Source: Liolophura sinensis (lineage: Eukaryota; Mollusca; Polyplacophora; Chitonida; Chitonidae). Taken from it: DNA of 64,000 bases. The position numbers and the translations under genes were made by a program. Of this stretch, positions 42,501-52,200 are shown piece by piece. The notes below the pieces were generated by a model that saw only the letters and a program-made list of their open reading frames with translations, was not told the origin of the DNA and made no database searches. How positions within the stretch are numbered: position 1 is the first letter of the stretch; each line of letters opens with the position of its first letter. Location of the stretch: positions 13,695,608 through 13,759,607 of the forward strand of contig NC_088299.1 in NCBI RefSeq assembly GCF_032854445.1. Direction: 5' to 3'.

Positions 42501-45500
42501 TTTGGTCTGTGTGCGTTCAGACTTACATGTGTGTGTCTTTGAGATGCTCAACTTTACACCTGTAGTCCGAACCTCGAGGAGGAAAACTTAGTAATGCTGT
42601 CCTAAAGTTGTATACTTTTGGGCGATAGGAAGAGGCTTGGACTATAAACATTAACTTGACATTTCACTATATATTTATTTGATGGGTTTTCACACTGTTT
42701 CCTAATGAAAATGGTTTCTTCAACATTGTAGATACGTTTGGTCTCCCAACAGAAAGCGCAAATATGGTAGGTTCGTTGACGACGGCCTCATCCACTAAAT
42801 GAGGCACTAGCACTGTTGATTTGTTCGGGCCAAAAATGACGAAGTCTTTCGACAACATTTTGATGATGGAAATGCCAAGTAATATACAGACTTCACAAAC
42901 ATCGACATGCATGGATATTCACATAAACATCATTGTAAACTTATTGAGCCTACCTGTTGGTTCAACAGGTGCATTATTTTGTGACCTGTCGCCAAGAAAA
43001 ACTGCCTGTCACCGACAGGTAGACAGGCGTTATTTCGACCCCTGATAAGGGGGACCGTACTTCGCACCACACAGGAGTATCTAGCCTCTAATACTGAAGA
43101 GTGCAGAGCACAGATGACACTGATACTATGTTTCCAGTTTCTCTAAAATGGCATATCCCGTGGCCTTGTAAGAATTCCAGATTGAAAGGTGATTTACAGA
43201 GTTACCAAGCACGCAATCAAAAAAATGGCTTTGTTTATGTCTGTATGAACCCATCTTCTCAAAAAAAAGTTGGTTATATTTTTTTCTTGTCTTTTCTTTT
43301 AAGCTGTCACAATGATAGCTAAGATACCACAAAAAGATCATAATTTTGTTGAAAATAAACAAAACAGCATGAAACTCCAACTTAATCGGTTACTCGTCAT
43401 GGTAAAGATATCTACCAAGTTTCAATTCAATATGATGAAAGATTCTGAACAAAAAAATGAAAGACTGTCCAAGTTCAAAACAGCACAAAAAGGGAAAAAT
43501 AATTGTGAAAGATGAACAAAACAGTCCAAAACAGCTCAAATTTGATTTGTAACTTGCCTGGGTGAAACCAGATACCAAGCTTTATATATGACGAACCATT
43601 GTGAAAAACAGATCCATCGTGTTACATTTAGGAACTATTTCATTTGCCTGTTTGATTGGTGTTTTATGTATTTGATTTATGTATTTTACTGGTGTTTTAC
43701 TCTGTACTCACTAACATTTAAACAGCATTCAATATTTGATTTCATTGAATCTAGACACAAAATTTGTTTTAGTGAGCAAAAGGTGAATTTGGATGAAATA
43801 ATTAGCTCCAAGTTAGGAAGCTACCTGTAGGAATTGAACTAATCTAAAACAATGATAGGAAGATCTAATATAAATACACTTATACATAACTCACAGTCCA
43901 GGCTTTACAGTTATCCATTGTTCTAGGCCCAGTCTCCATGATGTAGAGTTTCCCTCCACCATCCGCCAGCACGGCCTGGTCTTGGGCAGGGAAATGCAGT
44001 GATACGTTATGTCTGCCAGCAATCTGCTGGACATCACCACCCTGAGGAATCTCAAACACTGACTTGCCCTGGTCAGGGGACGTCTGCAAAAAAATAAACA
44101 GCAACTACAGTTTCAGGATGTCATGCCTGAGCTGTATGATTAGTTTTCTTTATTTGACTGTTTTTCATGCAACACTCTCATATATAAAAATGCACATACA
44201 TGTACTATTTTTCACTCCGTTTTATGGGTGGAGAAAACCAGCACTGGGGTAAAAGGCCAACCTTTAGTTAAAGGTATGACATAGTGTAACACTGCACAAA
44301 TGGATCCACAAGTGCCTTGACTGATAACTGTCACCAAGTCCCAGGAACAATGAATAGAAGGAGAATCTAGAAAATTTTGTTTCAGTTTCTAAGCCTGGGA
44401 TTGAACCTAAATCTTACAAGCCAGATAATTGGATTCCGACATCCTGCCAACGAACCAAAACCTGCTTCCAGAAGTTCTCCAGGAATATTTCAATTCAATG
44501 AATCATTTTTATGAGCGGCAGAAATTAAGCTCAAAACCGACGTCTAAAAAAAAAAGAAGCCCATGACAAAGCCATGGCACACCCAGTGACTGCTGGATAG
44601 TAATAATATTCTAAACATTGGAAGTATCTCAGTTATCTGATTGCCTGATGTCAGGGTAGTGCATAGTGGGCACTTTACACATACATGTGCAATACTTGTT
44701 CCTGTAATTATGATCACTTGGTCTATGTTACTTTCAGTATTTTTATGTTTCTAACCATGTGTCTTTTTTATGCAGCTGTTTGTTAGAAATTGTAATCCAT
44801 CAGTGATTGGGTCAGAGAGAAGGTCCAGTACTCTAGTGTTTGACGTCAAGGCCTAGTGATCCAGTGTATGACGTCAAGGCCTAGTGATCCAGTGTTCAAC
44901 ATCAAGGCCTAGTGATCCAGTGTATGACGTCAAGGCCTAGTGATCCAGTGTATGACGTCAAGGCCTAGTGATCCAGAGAAAATTTAGGCGACACCAACTT
45001 TATTTTGTGTTTTATGGGTGAGACAACAATATAAAATCCAAACTAAAATAAACATGAATATGGCTAAAAATCCACCTTTTAGCCTTGGTCACTTTGAATG
45101 TTTTCACGATTTTCCCCTTTTTCAAAGCTATCCTATCACATAAATGTCTTCAACAGAAGAAACTGCTTGGATTAGATATTCCACAATTCCAACAAATCGG
45201 ATGATTTTCAACTGTTTTTTATTCCTATACCCTCCTCCAACTTAGAAAAGTGATTTTTTCTGCACGGTAAACAATAATTTAAATTGGTGTGCCATTACAA
45301 TAGAGAAATTACTTTTTTTCACACATCTACATTCTAACTGATCAACCTAACACTCTTGACTTTAAAAGCCTGACCTCTCTGCTATATACATGATATAGGT
45401 AGACCTCATTCATCATGGGCATCACAAATGTACACATACAGGCCGAACAGTAAAACAAAGAAACAGATGCTCACCAGAGTAACCATAATTTTAAGGACAT

Positions 45501-47365
45501 TCCACGTCTTGTCAACAATATAAACACTATCTGTGTTCCATGGGTCAGGGATGATGTGATTGGTCAATCCAAACGCTCGAATGTGCTGATAAGAATGCTG
45601 GTCTTCTGAAAGCTTGGCGACATCAGGTTCTGGAAAAAATGATTCACTACTAGCACATTTTTATACATTTATTTTACATCTGACGCCTTGCTTAAAATTT
45701 TTTCACTTATTCAATGGCGGTCAATTTAATGGCCGTCCACAGCAAACACCACTAAACTTTGGTAAGCTACTGACAAGCTTTCTCTCATGTGACATACTGA
45801 CAGATGTACACCATAATGGTGAAAGACAAGTGGTTTTCAATGTACATAAGAGTGCACAAACCATAGGTGGCAGAATCATCTGAACGCTATTTATACCAAT
45901 ATATATAACAAGTTACATAACTCCAATGCCTGGGACAGAGACCCGACTTTACCTAACTGGAGATAAAAGACGGAAAAATAGTCCAATCTCAACCAAACTA
46001 CGTTCATTCGAAAGCTGATACATTAAGCTTTACTTTGGTGTAAGAATTGGCCAACAAACATGCTTTCAATTGGCCACAGGAAGCCGGAATTCCATAAGTT
46101 TGTAGATTTTTTTTGTTTAGTCGGTCATATCCGGTAACAGGGAAGAGACAGTCAGACAACAGTTCTGGCTTGATTTCTCAACAATGAAAGATGCTGAAGC
46201 CAAGATATTTCTATCATTGATCAAGCGAAATGTTCTTTAAATAGAGCACTTTGCAAAACCTTGACTTTTTACAGTCTACAAAAGTTGTGCGGCTTTCTCT
46301 GTTTTTTATTCCATAAAGTAAAACACACAGCTGTCAGTTCAACAGGCAGTCTTCGCCATAATGTGTCAGGGTGAAAAATGCTTTGCTCTGACTGGTCGCA
46401 AGCAAATCAGCCACCAATCAGAGCGAAGCTTTTTCAGCAGCAGGGAAGAAGGTATCAATGGATAAAATAAGCATGGAATTCAGGAAAGTAGGCTACTGCA
46501 TTTTCCCTGAAAATCCGCCCAGTATGGAAAAGCACTCTTACAGAGGCAAATACAGGTCTTAAAATGTTTTTTTGGGTGCTTAAACTTACCCTTCTTCAGA
46601 ATGATATCATTTGATCTTCTTTCCCAACAAACCTCAAATTATCGTTCTCAGTAAATACAGATCTCAACACTTTGCAATCAAAATAATGAAGAATCTAGGC
46701 ATTTCCACATCAATATCAATGTTACACAAGCTTTCGATTCTCATGCTGGGATCTCCACCGAGTAAAAATTAATTTTATTGTCACAACTATGAGTGGATAA
46801 TTATTTCACAATCTGCTCAAACAGTGAAGTTTTCTTCTCTACTTTTTATCCTTTTTTCTTACACAAATTAAGCGCAGAATCTGTTGAACGCCAGACATAA
46901 TGAAGACAAATATCAGTTCTATAAATAGTATCAACACGTGGTCAGCTGAGTTGAAGGTTCCAGCGTGGAACTTTCGACGTATTCCCTTCAAGTTACATAT
47001 TTATGCCATGTTATCAATCTGGCGCGATCGAGCAAATCATCGAATAAGTCTAAGCACAAAACTACACGAAAAAGAAAACAGTTACAGAAAATTATAAAAA
47101 TGTATCTAGTCTGACGAAAGCAGCGAACATTATCGTTGGCTCGCACAATAATGTTATGTTGTTGTTGCTGTCATGCGTGCATGACACGTTGAATGTTAGA
47201 TGCATAATTTTAACAAGAGCCGGTACCAAACATTGTGAAAAACCGCATACCTTCGAGAAGTGTCGACTTATAGATGGGTAGTGGATCCAGTGACAGCTTA
47301 TAACCATTAAAACATGAATCAATCAAGCTTCGATCAAGCTGCAGATCGACAAGTTGTTCGGCCAT
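30598..47365 (-). CDS. NUDCD1: NudC domain-containing protein 1, complete, 9 exons
   Basis: NUDCD1 (CML66) carries a CS/p23-like domain inside a beta-propeller-like protein and acts as an HSP90 co-chaperone-type adaptor. Coding exons on minus: 47365-47251, 45629-45475, 44083-43895, 41456-41267, 40599-40414, 38006-37796, 37145-37004, 36687-36559, 31047-30598. Phases agree and give 588 aa (human 583). The N-terminus contains GYKLSLDPLPIY, as in the human protein. Exons 6-7 encode the CS domain from about residue 284 (YTWSQTDDEVTVLFTVP) to GDSHGE. Exon 8 has NSQELEECD, and the last exon has FCLRHDVDGILWQP, TFNAFGYVQASK and VYIYRQPEAIS, all near-identical to vertebrate NUDCD1. Intron 8 (5.5 kb) starts with a 3.5-kb array of the exon 8 tail and donor. 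The gene is tandem with OTUD6B upstream and convergent with DHRS4. Confidence 0.95.
31265..31622 (-). mobile_element. SINE family C, near full length
   Basis: Tail side AATGAATGAATGCTTGGGGT, then ACAATTTTTCAGCCATGTGA, and head-side complement CCCAAGTTCGAGATGGACGC, ACTAACCATTAGTCC, which is tRNA-like on minus. The layout matches 55765-56105. It lies in NUDCD1 intron 8. Confidence 0.7.
32575..32870. repeat. Dispersed repeat R2 copy
   Basis: Shares TTTGCACATGTTTGCAAGG, GGCATTATTCTGTGTAGGCC and AAAATTATACTTTTTATGA with the 40665-41105 and 15260-15540 copies. NUDCD1 intron 8. The surrounding 31650-32570 and 32870-33080 hold nothing else recognised. Confidence 0.55.
33085..36592 (-). repeat. 34-bp array of NUDCD1 exon 8 tail plus splice donor, about 100 copies
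   Basis: On minus each unit is GACACGCACACCATCACACA, TCAG|GTAGGTGGGA: 24 bases from the end of exon 8 (encoding DTHTVTHQ) plus the first 10 bases of the intron. The first unit is the exon end itself. A 306-bp higher-order period (9 x 34) is visible: the variant CCCATAGACC recurs exactly 306 bases apart near 34948 and 35254. Since 34 is not divisible by 3, use of the next donors would shift frame. Confidence 0.95.
37340..37610 (+). mobile_element. SINE family A pieces in NUDCD1 intron 6
   Basis: A minus-strand tail fragment (TTTGTTTATTTGATTGGTGT, near 37343) and a plus-strand tail-side copy ending CATGCTGGCCACCGTCGTAT, GAGTGAAATATTCTTGAGTA, with AATCAAATAAATAAATAAAC at 37608. Both are fragments. 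Confidence 0.65.
38016..38345. repeat. 29-bp array next to the NUDCD1 exon 6 acceptor
   Basis: About eleven copies of CATCATCATTAACAAACATA followed by ACATTTTTC. It begins within 10-15 bp of the exon 6 acceptor, so on minus the last unit supplies part of the pyrimidine-rich stretch before the AG. Confidence 0.9.
38770..40245. repeat. 35-bp array in NUDCD1 intron 5, about 42 copies
   Basis: Unit GGTATCTCTAGGCTTCTGTT followed by TTTGGTCATTACTCA. Variant units with GACGTCTCTCTAGG recur at spacings close to multiples of 35 (about 210, 420 and 280 bp), showing block-wise duplication. No convincing match to flanking exons was found. Confidence 0.93.
40665..41110. repeat. Recent tandem duplications of dispersed repeat R2
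   Basis: A block of about 115 bp (TTCTACCTTTTTGCATGTTT to AAGCAATGTAGATTTGTCT) occurs at about 40669-40785 and 40987-41103, nearly identical. Between them another block (AAACCACTGAAAGTTGTGAA to GGGCGTACATTT) is itself doubled. The near identity implies recent duplication in NUDCD1 intron 4. Confidence 0.85.
41457..43894. other. NUDCD1 intron 3, no defined element
   Basis: I see no array, TIR pair or exon. Short phrases around 42170-42200 and 42955-43020 (CTGTCACTTACAGGTATCTA, CTGTCGCCAAGAAAAACTGC) are similar to each other in inverted orientation and may mark an unrecognised element of about 900 bp. A tail-like SINE fragment (TGATTGGTGTTTTATGTATT) lies at about 43652-43715. Confidence 0.3.
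44145..44425 (-). mobile_element. Diverged SINE (family B type)
   Basis: TTTATTTGACTGTTTTTCAT, then CCAACCTTTAGTTAAAGG and the head-side GTCACCAAGTCCCAGG. NUDCD1 intron 2. Confidence 0.5.
44836..44990. repeat. 28-bp array with four perfect CRE palindromes
   Basis: Unit TGACGTCAAGGCCTAGTGAT followed by CCAGTGTA. The CREB/ATF palindrome TGACGTCA is intact at 44841, 44869, 44925 and 44953, with a mutated copy at 44897, all exactly 28 bp apart. It is in NUDCD1 intron 2. Confidence 0.92.
45655..45885 (-). mobile_element. Diverged SINE (family B type)
   Basis: TTTTTATACATTTATTTTAC, then TTTTTTCACTTATTCAATGG and ACCACTAAACTTTGGTAAGC, a layout shared with 29026-29285. It lies immediately beyond the exon 2 acceptor of NUDCD1 (intron 1). 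Confidence 0.55.
45886..47250. other. NUDCD1 intron 1, nothing else recognised
   Basis: No array or TIR element seen. A stretch at 46530-46720 has phrases reminiscent of dispersed repeat R1 (GAGGCAAATACAGGTCTTAA, CCAACAAACCTCAAA) but is too diverged to call. Confidence 0.3.
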
Positions 47366-48184
47366 GCTGCCAAATGTAGGTCATCTGAAGTTAACACCGC
47401 CAATCGTCTAAAATTCAAACTAACCTAACGTGCCTGACCCACTCCTTGCACACATGCCTCACTTACGCTACTTTACACGAAGGCCGAGCTTACAGCTACC
47501 CATATTTACTATGTCGTTCTGTTCGGTAGATTAATTCACGACATGCATTGTTATCATAAAAAATATTATCAGAGATTCTGAGAGAAATGTCTAAGTGTAT
47601 TCAGATCGTGTATTTTGTATCTAACTGACCCAGCCTGGGATTAAAAACGTGCCTTGCAACATCAGGACGCATCTTTTGCAAAAACAATGGGTTGAAAATA
47701 ATTTTCATTTTTTTTTTATCTACGTGCTGAGGGAACTTTCAAGACATGGATTCGCATTACACTTCGGGCTTAGCGAATCAGAGGCAGATTCCATAAAGCA
47801 ATTTTTTTCATTAATTTTGAACCAGACTTAACTGTGTTTCTGAAATTCAGTACATAAAACTTTTGCACTGACATGAATGTGTCAAAAAATATTTCTAACA
47901 TGCACATAAAAAATCCCACTTGTACAGAAATTAAGATTTGTAATTAAAAAATGACTGCGTAAGCTCTTTGTTCAACATGCCATGTCACAAAAAACCACTT
48001 TAACTTTCAACTGAACATTAACTGTATTCATGAAGCAAATCTTACATAGCTTTATGTTGATGCATGGATAGGTAGTGGAAATTAAGGTTTTGATTTTGTG
48101 TATATTCATTATAATGAATTATGCTTGGGTGATCTGGTGAAACTTTAAACCTACAACCCTTACGACCCCTTATAAGACTAAAGC
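47366..48184. other. NUDCD1 upstream region, nothing defined
   Basis: The promoter of NUDCD1 must lie at the left edge (47366 to about 47500). No TATA box or ETS site stands out there. The rest is AT-rich with no recognised element. Confidence 0.35.
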
Positions 48185-48565
48185 CGGCACTATTGTGGGA
48201 GGAAACTGAGCAGAGCACTGGGATAACCCACGACCATCTGCAGGTTGCTGACAGACCTTTTCACGTACCACCTAAGAGGGTCCACATGAGTTGAACTCAC
48301 AGTGAATGCATTGATGAGAGGCTCATGGTCATTGCACTGTGCTGACACACTAATTACCTCAGCCACGGATGCCCCATGGTTTGTCTTTTACCATGGTATA
48401 AAGTAAACACAGACATACATATATTATATGAACAATGCAACAATAACACAATAGCTGTGCTGACACACTAATCACCTCAGCCACTGATGCCCCACGGGTT
48501 GTCTTTTATCATGGTATAAAGTAACCACATAGACAGACATATATGTACAATACAACAATAACATG
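48185..48565 (-). mobile_element. SINE family A remnant with a 100-bp tandem duplication of its head end
   Basis: A head-containing copy (GGCACTATTGTGGGAGGAAA to CAGCCACGGATGCCCCATGG) is followed by a second copy of only its end and flank: GCTGTGCTGACACACTAATC to GCCCCACGGGTTGTCTTTTA and TATAAAGTAACCACA. The two blocks (about 48336-48435 and 48453-48550) are nearly identical. Confidence 0.75.
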
Positions 48566-48830
48566 GTTTTCAAGAGTGATATACTTTTTATTGGCCTGCC
48601 ACCAATGATTATCAGCCGGCTAAAGCCATCTGTGCCCCAAGGGTAGGTCCTGCACACACACACTGGTTAAGGTCATCGTCATCTGATACCACGGCACAAT
48701 CCTAAGATAGACACCTGCAATATATTCCACCTGTTCCATGACAAGCACGACCCAGAGTCACAAATGTCTTGTGTCTCTCCAAACTGAAATGTCACCAAGC
48801 TACCCTGCGACTGACAATGTTTTCCTTCAA

Positions 48831-48836
48831 TTTATT
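48831..48836 (-). terminator. Candidate polyadenylation signal of OTUD6B
   Basis: AATAAA on minus about 413 bases beyond the stop codon. Other AATAAA-like sites occur further down, so the true end is uncertain. Confidence 0.3.
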
Positions 48837-49009
48837 ACACAGATATAGGATACATAAGATACATGTACATGAGCATACATCTATCTCATCTTCTTCATCA
48901 GATAAACTCATCTTCTTCAGCAACAGACTTTTAATTTCATTCATCAGCTTTCAGGCCTCGTCATTGCAGCCGACAATGCCCTGTGCTTCACCTGCCCTCA
49001 TCTTGTATT

Positions 49010-49262
49010 TCAGCAGACCTCAACCTGTTTGTCAGCTGAGATTCTGTTTTTCACCTAAATCTGTTTCTGTTTTTCAGTTGATATTCTCCTGTTTTCAGCT
49101 GACCTCGCCCTGTTTTATCAGCTGACCTCATCCTATTTTTCAGCTGACCTCATCCTGTTTTTCAGTTGATCTCATTCTCTTTTTTAGCAGATCACATTCT
49201 GTTTTCAGCTGGCCTCATCCTGTATTTCAGCTGATCTCTTTCTATTTTTCAGCTGACCTCCT
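49010..49262 (-). repeat. 22-bp array overlapping the OTUD6B stop codon
   Basis: About eleven diverged copies of GAGGTCAGCTGAAAAACAGG-AT on minus. The first copy is the end of the OTUD6B reading frame (GAG GTC AGC TGA), so each unit carries a version of the last codons and the stop. The array fills the start of the 3' UTR. Confidence 0.8.
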
Positions 49263-52200
49263 CTTCTTCGTCTTCAGGTTGTCTTGGGCGAACTGAGTTG
49301 TAATGCTCACCCAAACCAAATGCATGACGATAATATCTGAGGATGAAACAAAAGAAGAGGTGTCCTCATCAGCCGGGGTTCTGCTCGATGTTACAAATGC
49401 AGTCTGAAGAAAGGGCAAGACTATTTGAGCAAGAAGATTCAGTACATAACATGCTCAAATAGAGCTTTAAAGGAAACAAAACATAAAAATGATACAAATA
49501 TCAAATGAAAAAGTGTGAGAAGTTATTTGTAAATGTGGTTTTTAAAATATTTTTGTATGGTGGGTATTTGGGATCACCTCTTGATATTTATCATCTTTGC
49601 AACATAATGTTCTAAGAAAGGATGTGATGTATGTCTAATAAATTCATTTAAATGTAAATTTGTTGTTTATATCTAAACACTTGCATTTGATCGAAACTAT
49701 GATAATATTTTTCAACATATTAGAAAACAAAATTCTAGCACAAATATATTTATTAAACATGCTTTACATCTTACTTTAGAACATTATTATACCAAGAAAT
49801 GATCCCAAATACCCACCATACAAAAAATATTTTCATATGGCTTTCTCTCATCAACAGAAAATTCGAAAAAAAAACATAGGAAACAATACTGACAACCAAT
49901 TATTCGCACTCTTTCATCTGAACTTTATGTATTTTTTCATATTTTCTCCACTTTCAAGACAGAGGTACAAGAATTTTTTTTGTTCACAGAATGAGATGAC
50001 ACAGCCGTCGTTGCCTATCACTTGAAAGGAAATCTCAATATGACAGATAAGACAGTCTCAAGGAAGACATCCAAGGGAAGTAACTCACAGTAAAACAAGT
50101 GGTTCTGTTTTGTGCTGCTCGCCTAGTATCAGGTCTGGACCCGTCGCCTGCAGGACCTTTATTGGTACCCTCAGGACATCCGACAACGCCCGCAACTACA
50201 ACAACAACGAAATGGCATCATGTTATGTTAATCATTGTATGTGACCGAACAAGTAAAAAATCAGTCTGTCAAGGATTAGATCCCTATTCTCAAAGCATTT
50301 ATTAAAAAATGTAAGGTTATTAGTTGACCTTTAATTACATTTAAGCCTGATAAAATTTATCACGGTCAAAACAATACAACATCTGGTGGGATGGAAAAAT
50401 AGGTTCTTGATGGTTTTTTTTGGCAAAACTGCATAGTTATGCTCGGAGAACTCCGGTTTCTTCCACCCATAAACCTGACTGCCATCATATAAGTGAAAAT
50501 GATACCATGTAGTTCTGACTACACTGTTCACAACATGCCAAGTAATAGTAACTTTGATCCACTGACCTCCAGTTGACCTCCCCATGCTGATGTGGTTGCA
50601 ACATTTTTACAATATTCATCAAATTCATCTGAAAATAAAAAAATTAAAACTCATAAATATTGTTCTTTTGTTATGGCATGGCTTTATGTAGTTGTTAATA
50701 ATTTGGTATCTAATTTAAAATAAAAGACAACAAAAAATATAATCTTTGTTACTTCGGAAGCGGGGTGGGGACAGACCAAAACGGCCATTTTGATACAATG
50801 TGCTTGGTAACTCTATAAATCAACTTTTAATCTGGAATTCTTGCCATATGATCTCACATGACTCTTATCTCATACTCACATGGCAAAACGGCAAAACATT
50901 GTCCATGTGACGTCAGTAAAAACGTGCAATCTCAGGTTACTGAAATAACACGCACCTGTAAGGCTACAAGTTATAAGATGTCGGTGCTTCCATTTACTTA
51001 CTTTCATAATTGCGATATCTTGGTTATACTTGGTTATCAAAAAAAAAAAAAAAGAAGGTATTCTTTTTAAACTTAATGTAGGATCCTTGATGCGTATATA
51101 CATTTGGTCTGGGTTTATCTTTTCTTGTAAGTAATCATTAGAATGGGTCTTCCTGAACTCAGTAACTTACCTGTTGTAAAAATATCCCCTGTATCCTCAT
51201 TAAACAGGAAAAGGAAGTAATCATCAGGGTGGGTCTTCATGAACTCAGTAACTTACCTGTTGTAAACATGTCCCCTGTATCCTCATTAAACATGAAAAGG
51301 AAGTAATCATCAGACTGGGTCTTCCTGAACTCAGTAACTTACCTGTTGTAAAAAATATCCCCTGTGTTCTCATTGGACACGAAAGGTATGTAATCATCAG
51401 GCTAGGTTTCACAAACTCAGTAACTTACCTGTTGTAAACATGTTCCCTGTATTCTCATTAGACAGGAAAGGTTAGTAATCATCAGACTGGGTCTTCATGA
51501 ACTCAGTAACTTACCTGTTGTAAGCATATCCCCTGTGTTCTCATTAGACAGGAAAGGTTAGTAATCATCAGGGTGGGTCTTCATGAACTCAGTAACTTAC
51601 CTGTTGTCAAAAATATCCCCTGTGTTCTCATTGGACAGGAAAGGTATGTAATCATCAGGCTGGGTTTCACGAACTCAGTAACTTACCTGTTGTAAACATG
51701 TTCCCTGTGTTCTCATTAGACAGGAAAGGTTAGTAATCATCAGACTGGGTCTTCATGAACTCAGTAACTTACCTGTTGTAAAAAATATCCCCTGTGTTCT
51801 CATTGGACAGAAAAGGCATGTAATCATCAGACTGGGTCTTCATGAACTCAGTAACTTACCTGTTGTAAACATATCCGCTGTGTTCTCATTAGACAGAAAA
51901 GGTTAGTAATCATCAAGGTGGGTCTTCATGAACTTAGTAACTTACCTGTTGTAAACATATCCCCTGTGTTCTCATTAGACAGGAAAGGTTAGTAATCATC
52001 ACAGTGGGTCTTCATGAACTCAGTAACTTTCCTGCTGTAAACATATCCGCTGTGTTCTCATTAGACAGAAAAGGTTAGTAATCATCAGGATGGGTCTTCA
52101 TGAACTCAGTAACTTACCTGTTGTAAAAATATCCGCTGTGTTCTCATTAGACAGGAAATTTTAGTAATCACCAAGGTGAGTCTTCATGAACTCAGTAACT

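Noticed and set aside
49010-49262. Relationship between the OTUD6B stop-codon array and the DHRS4 intron 4 array
   Set aside because: Both contain TTCAGCTG followed by pyrimidine-rich sequence, but unit lengths and the remaining bases differ, so I treat it as coincidence.
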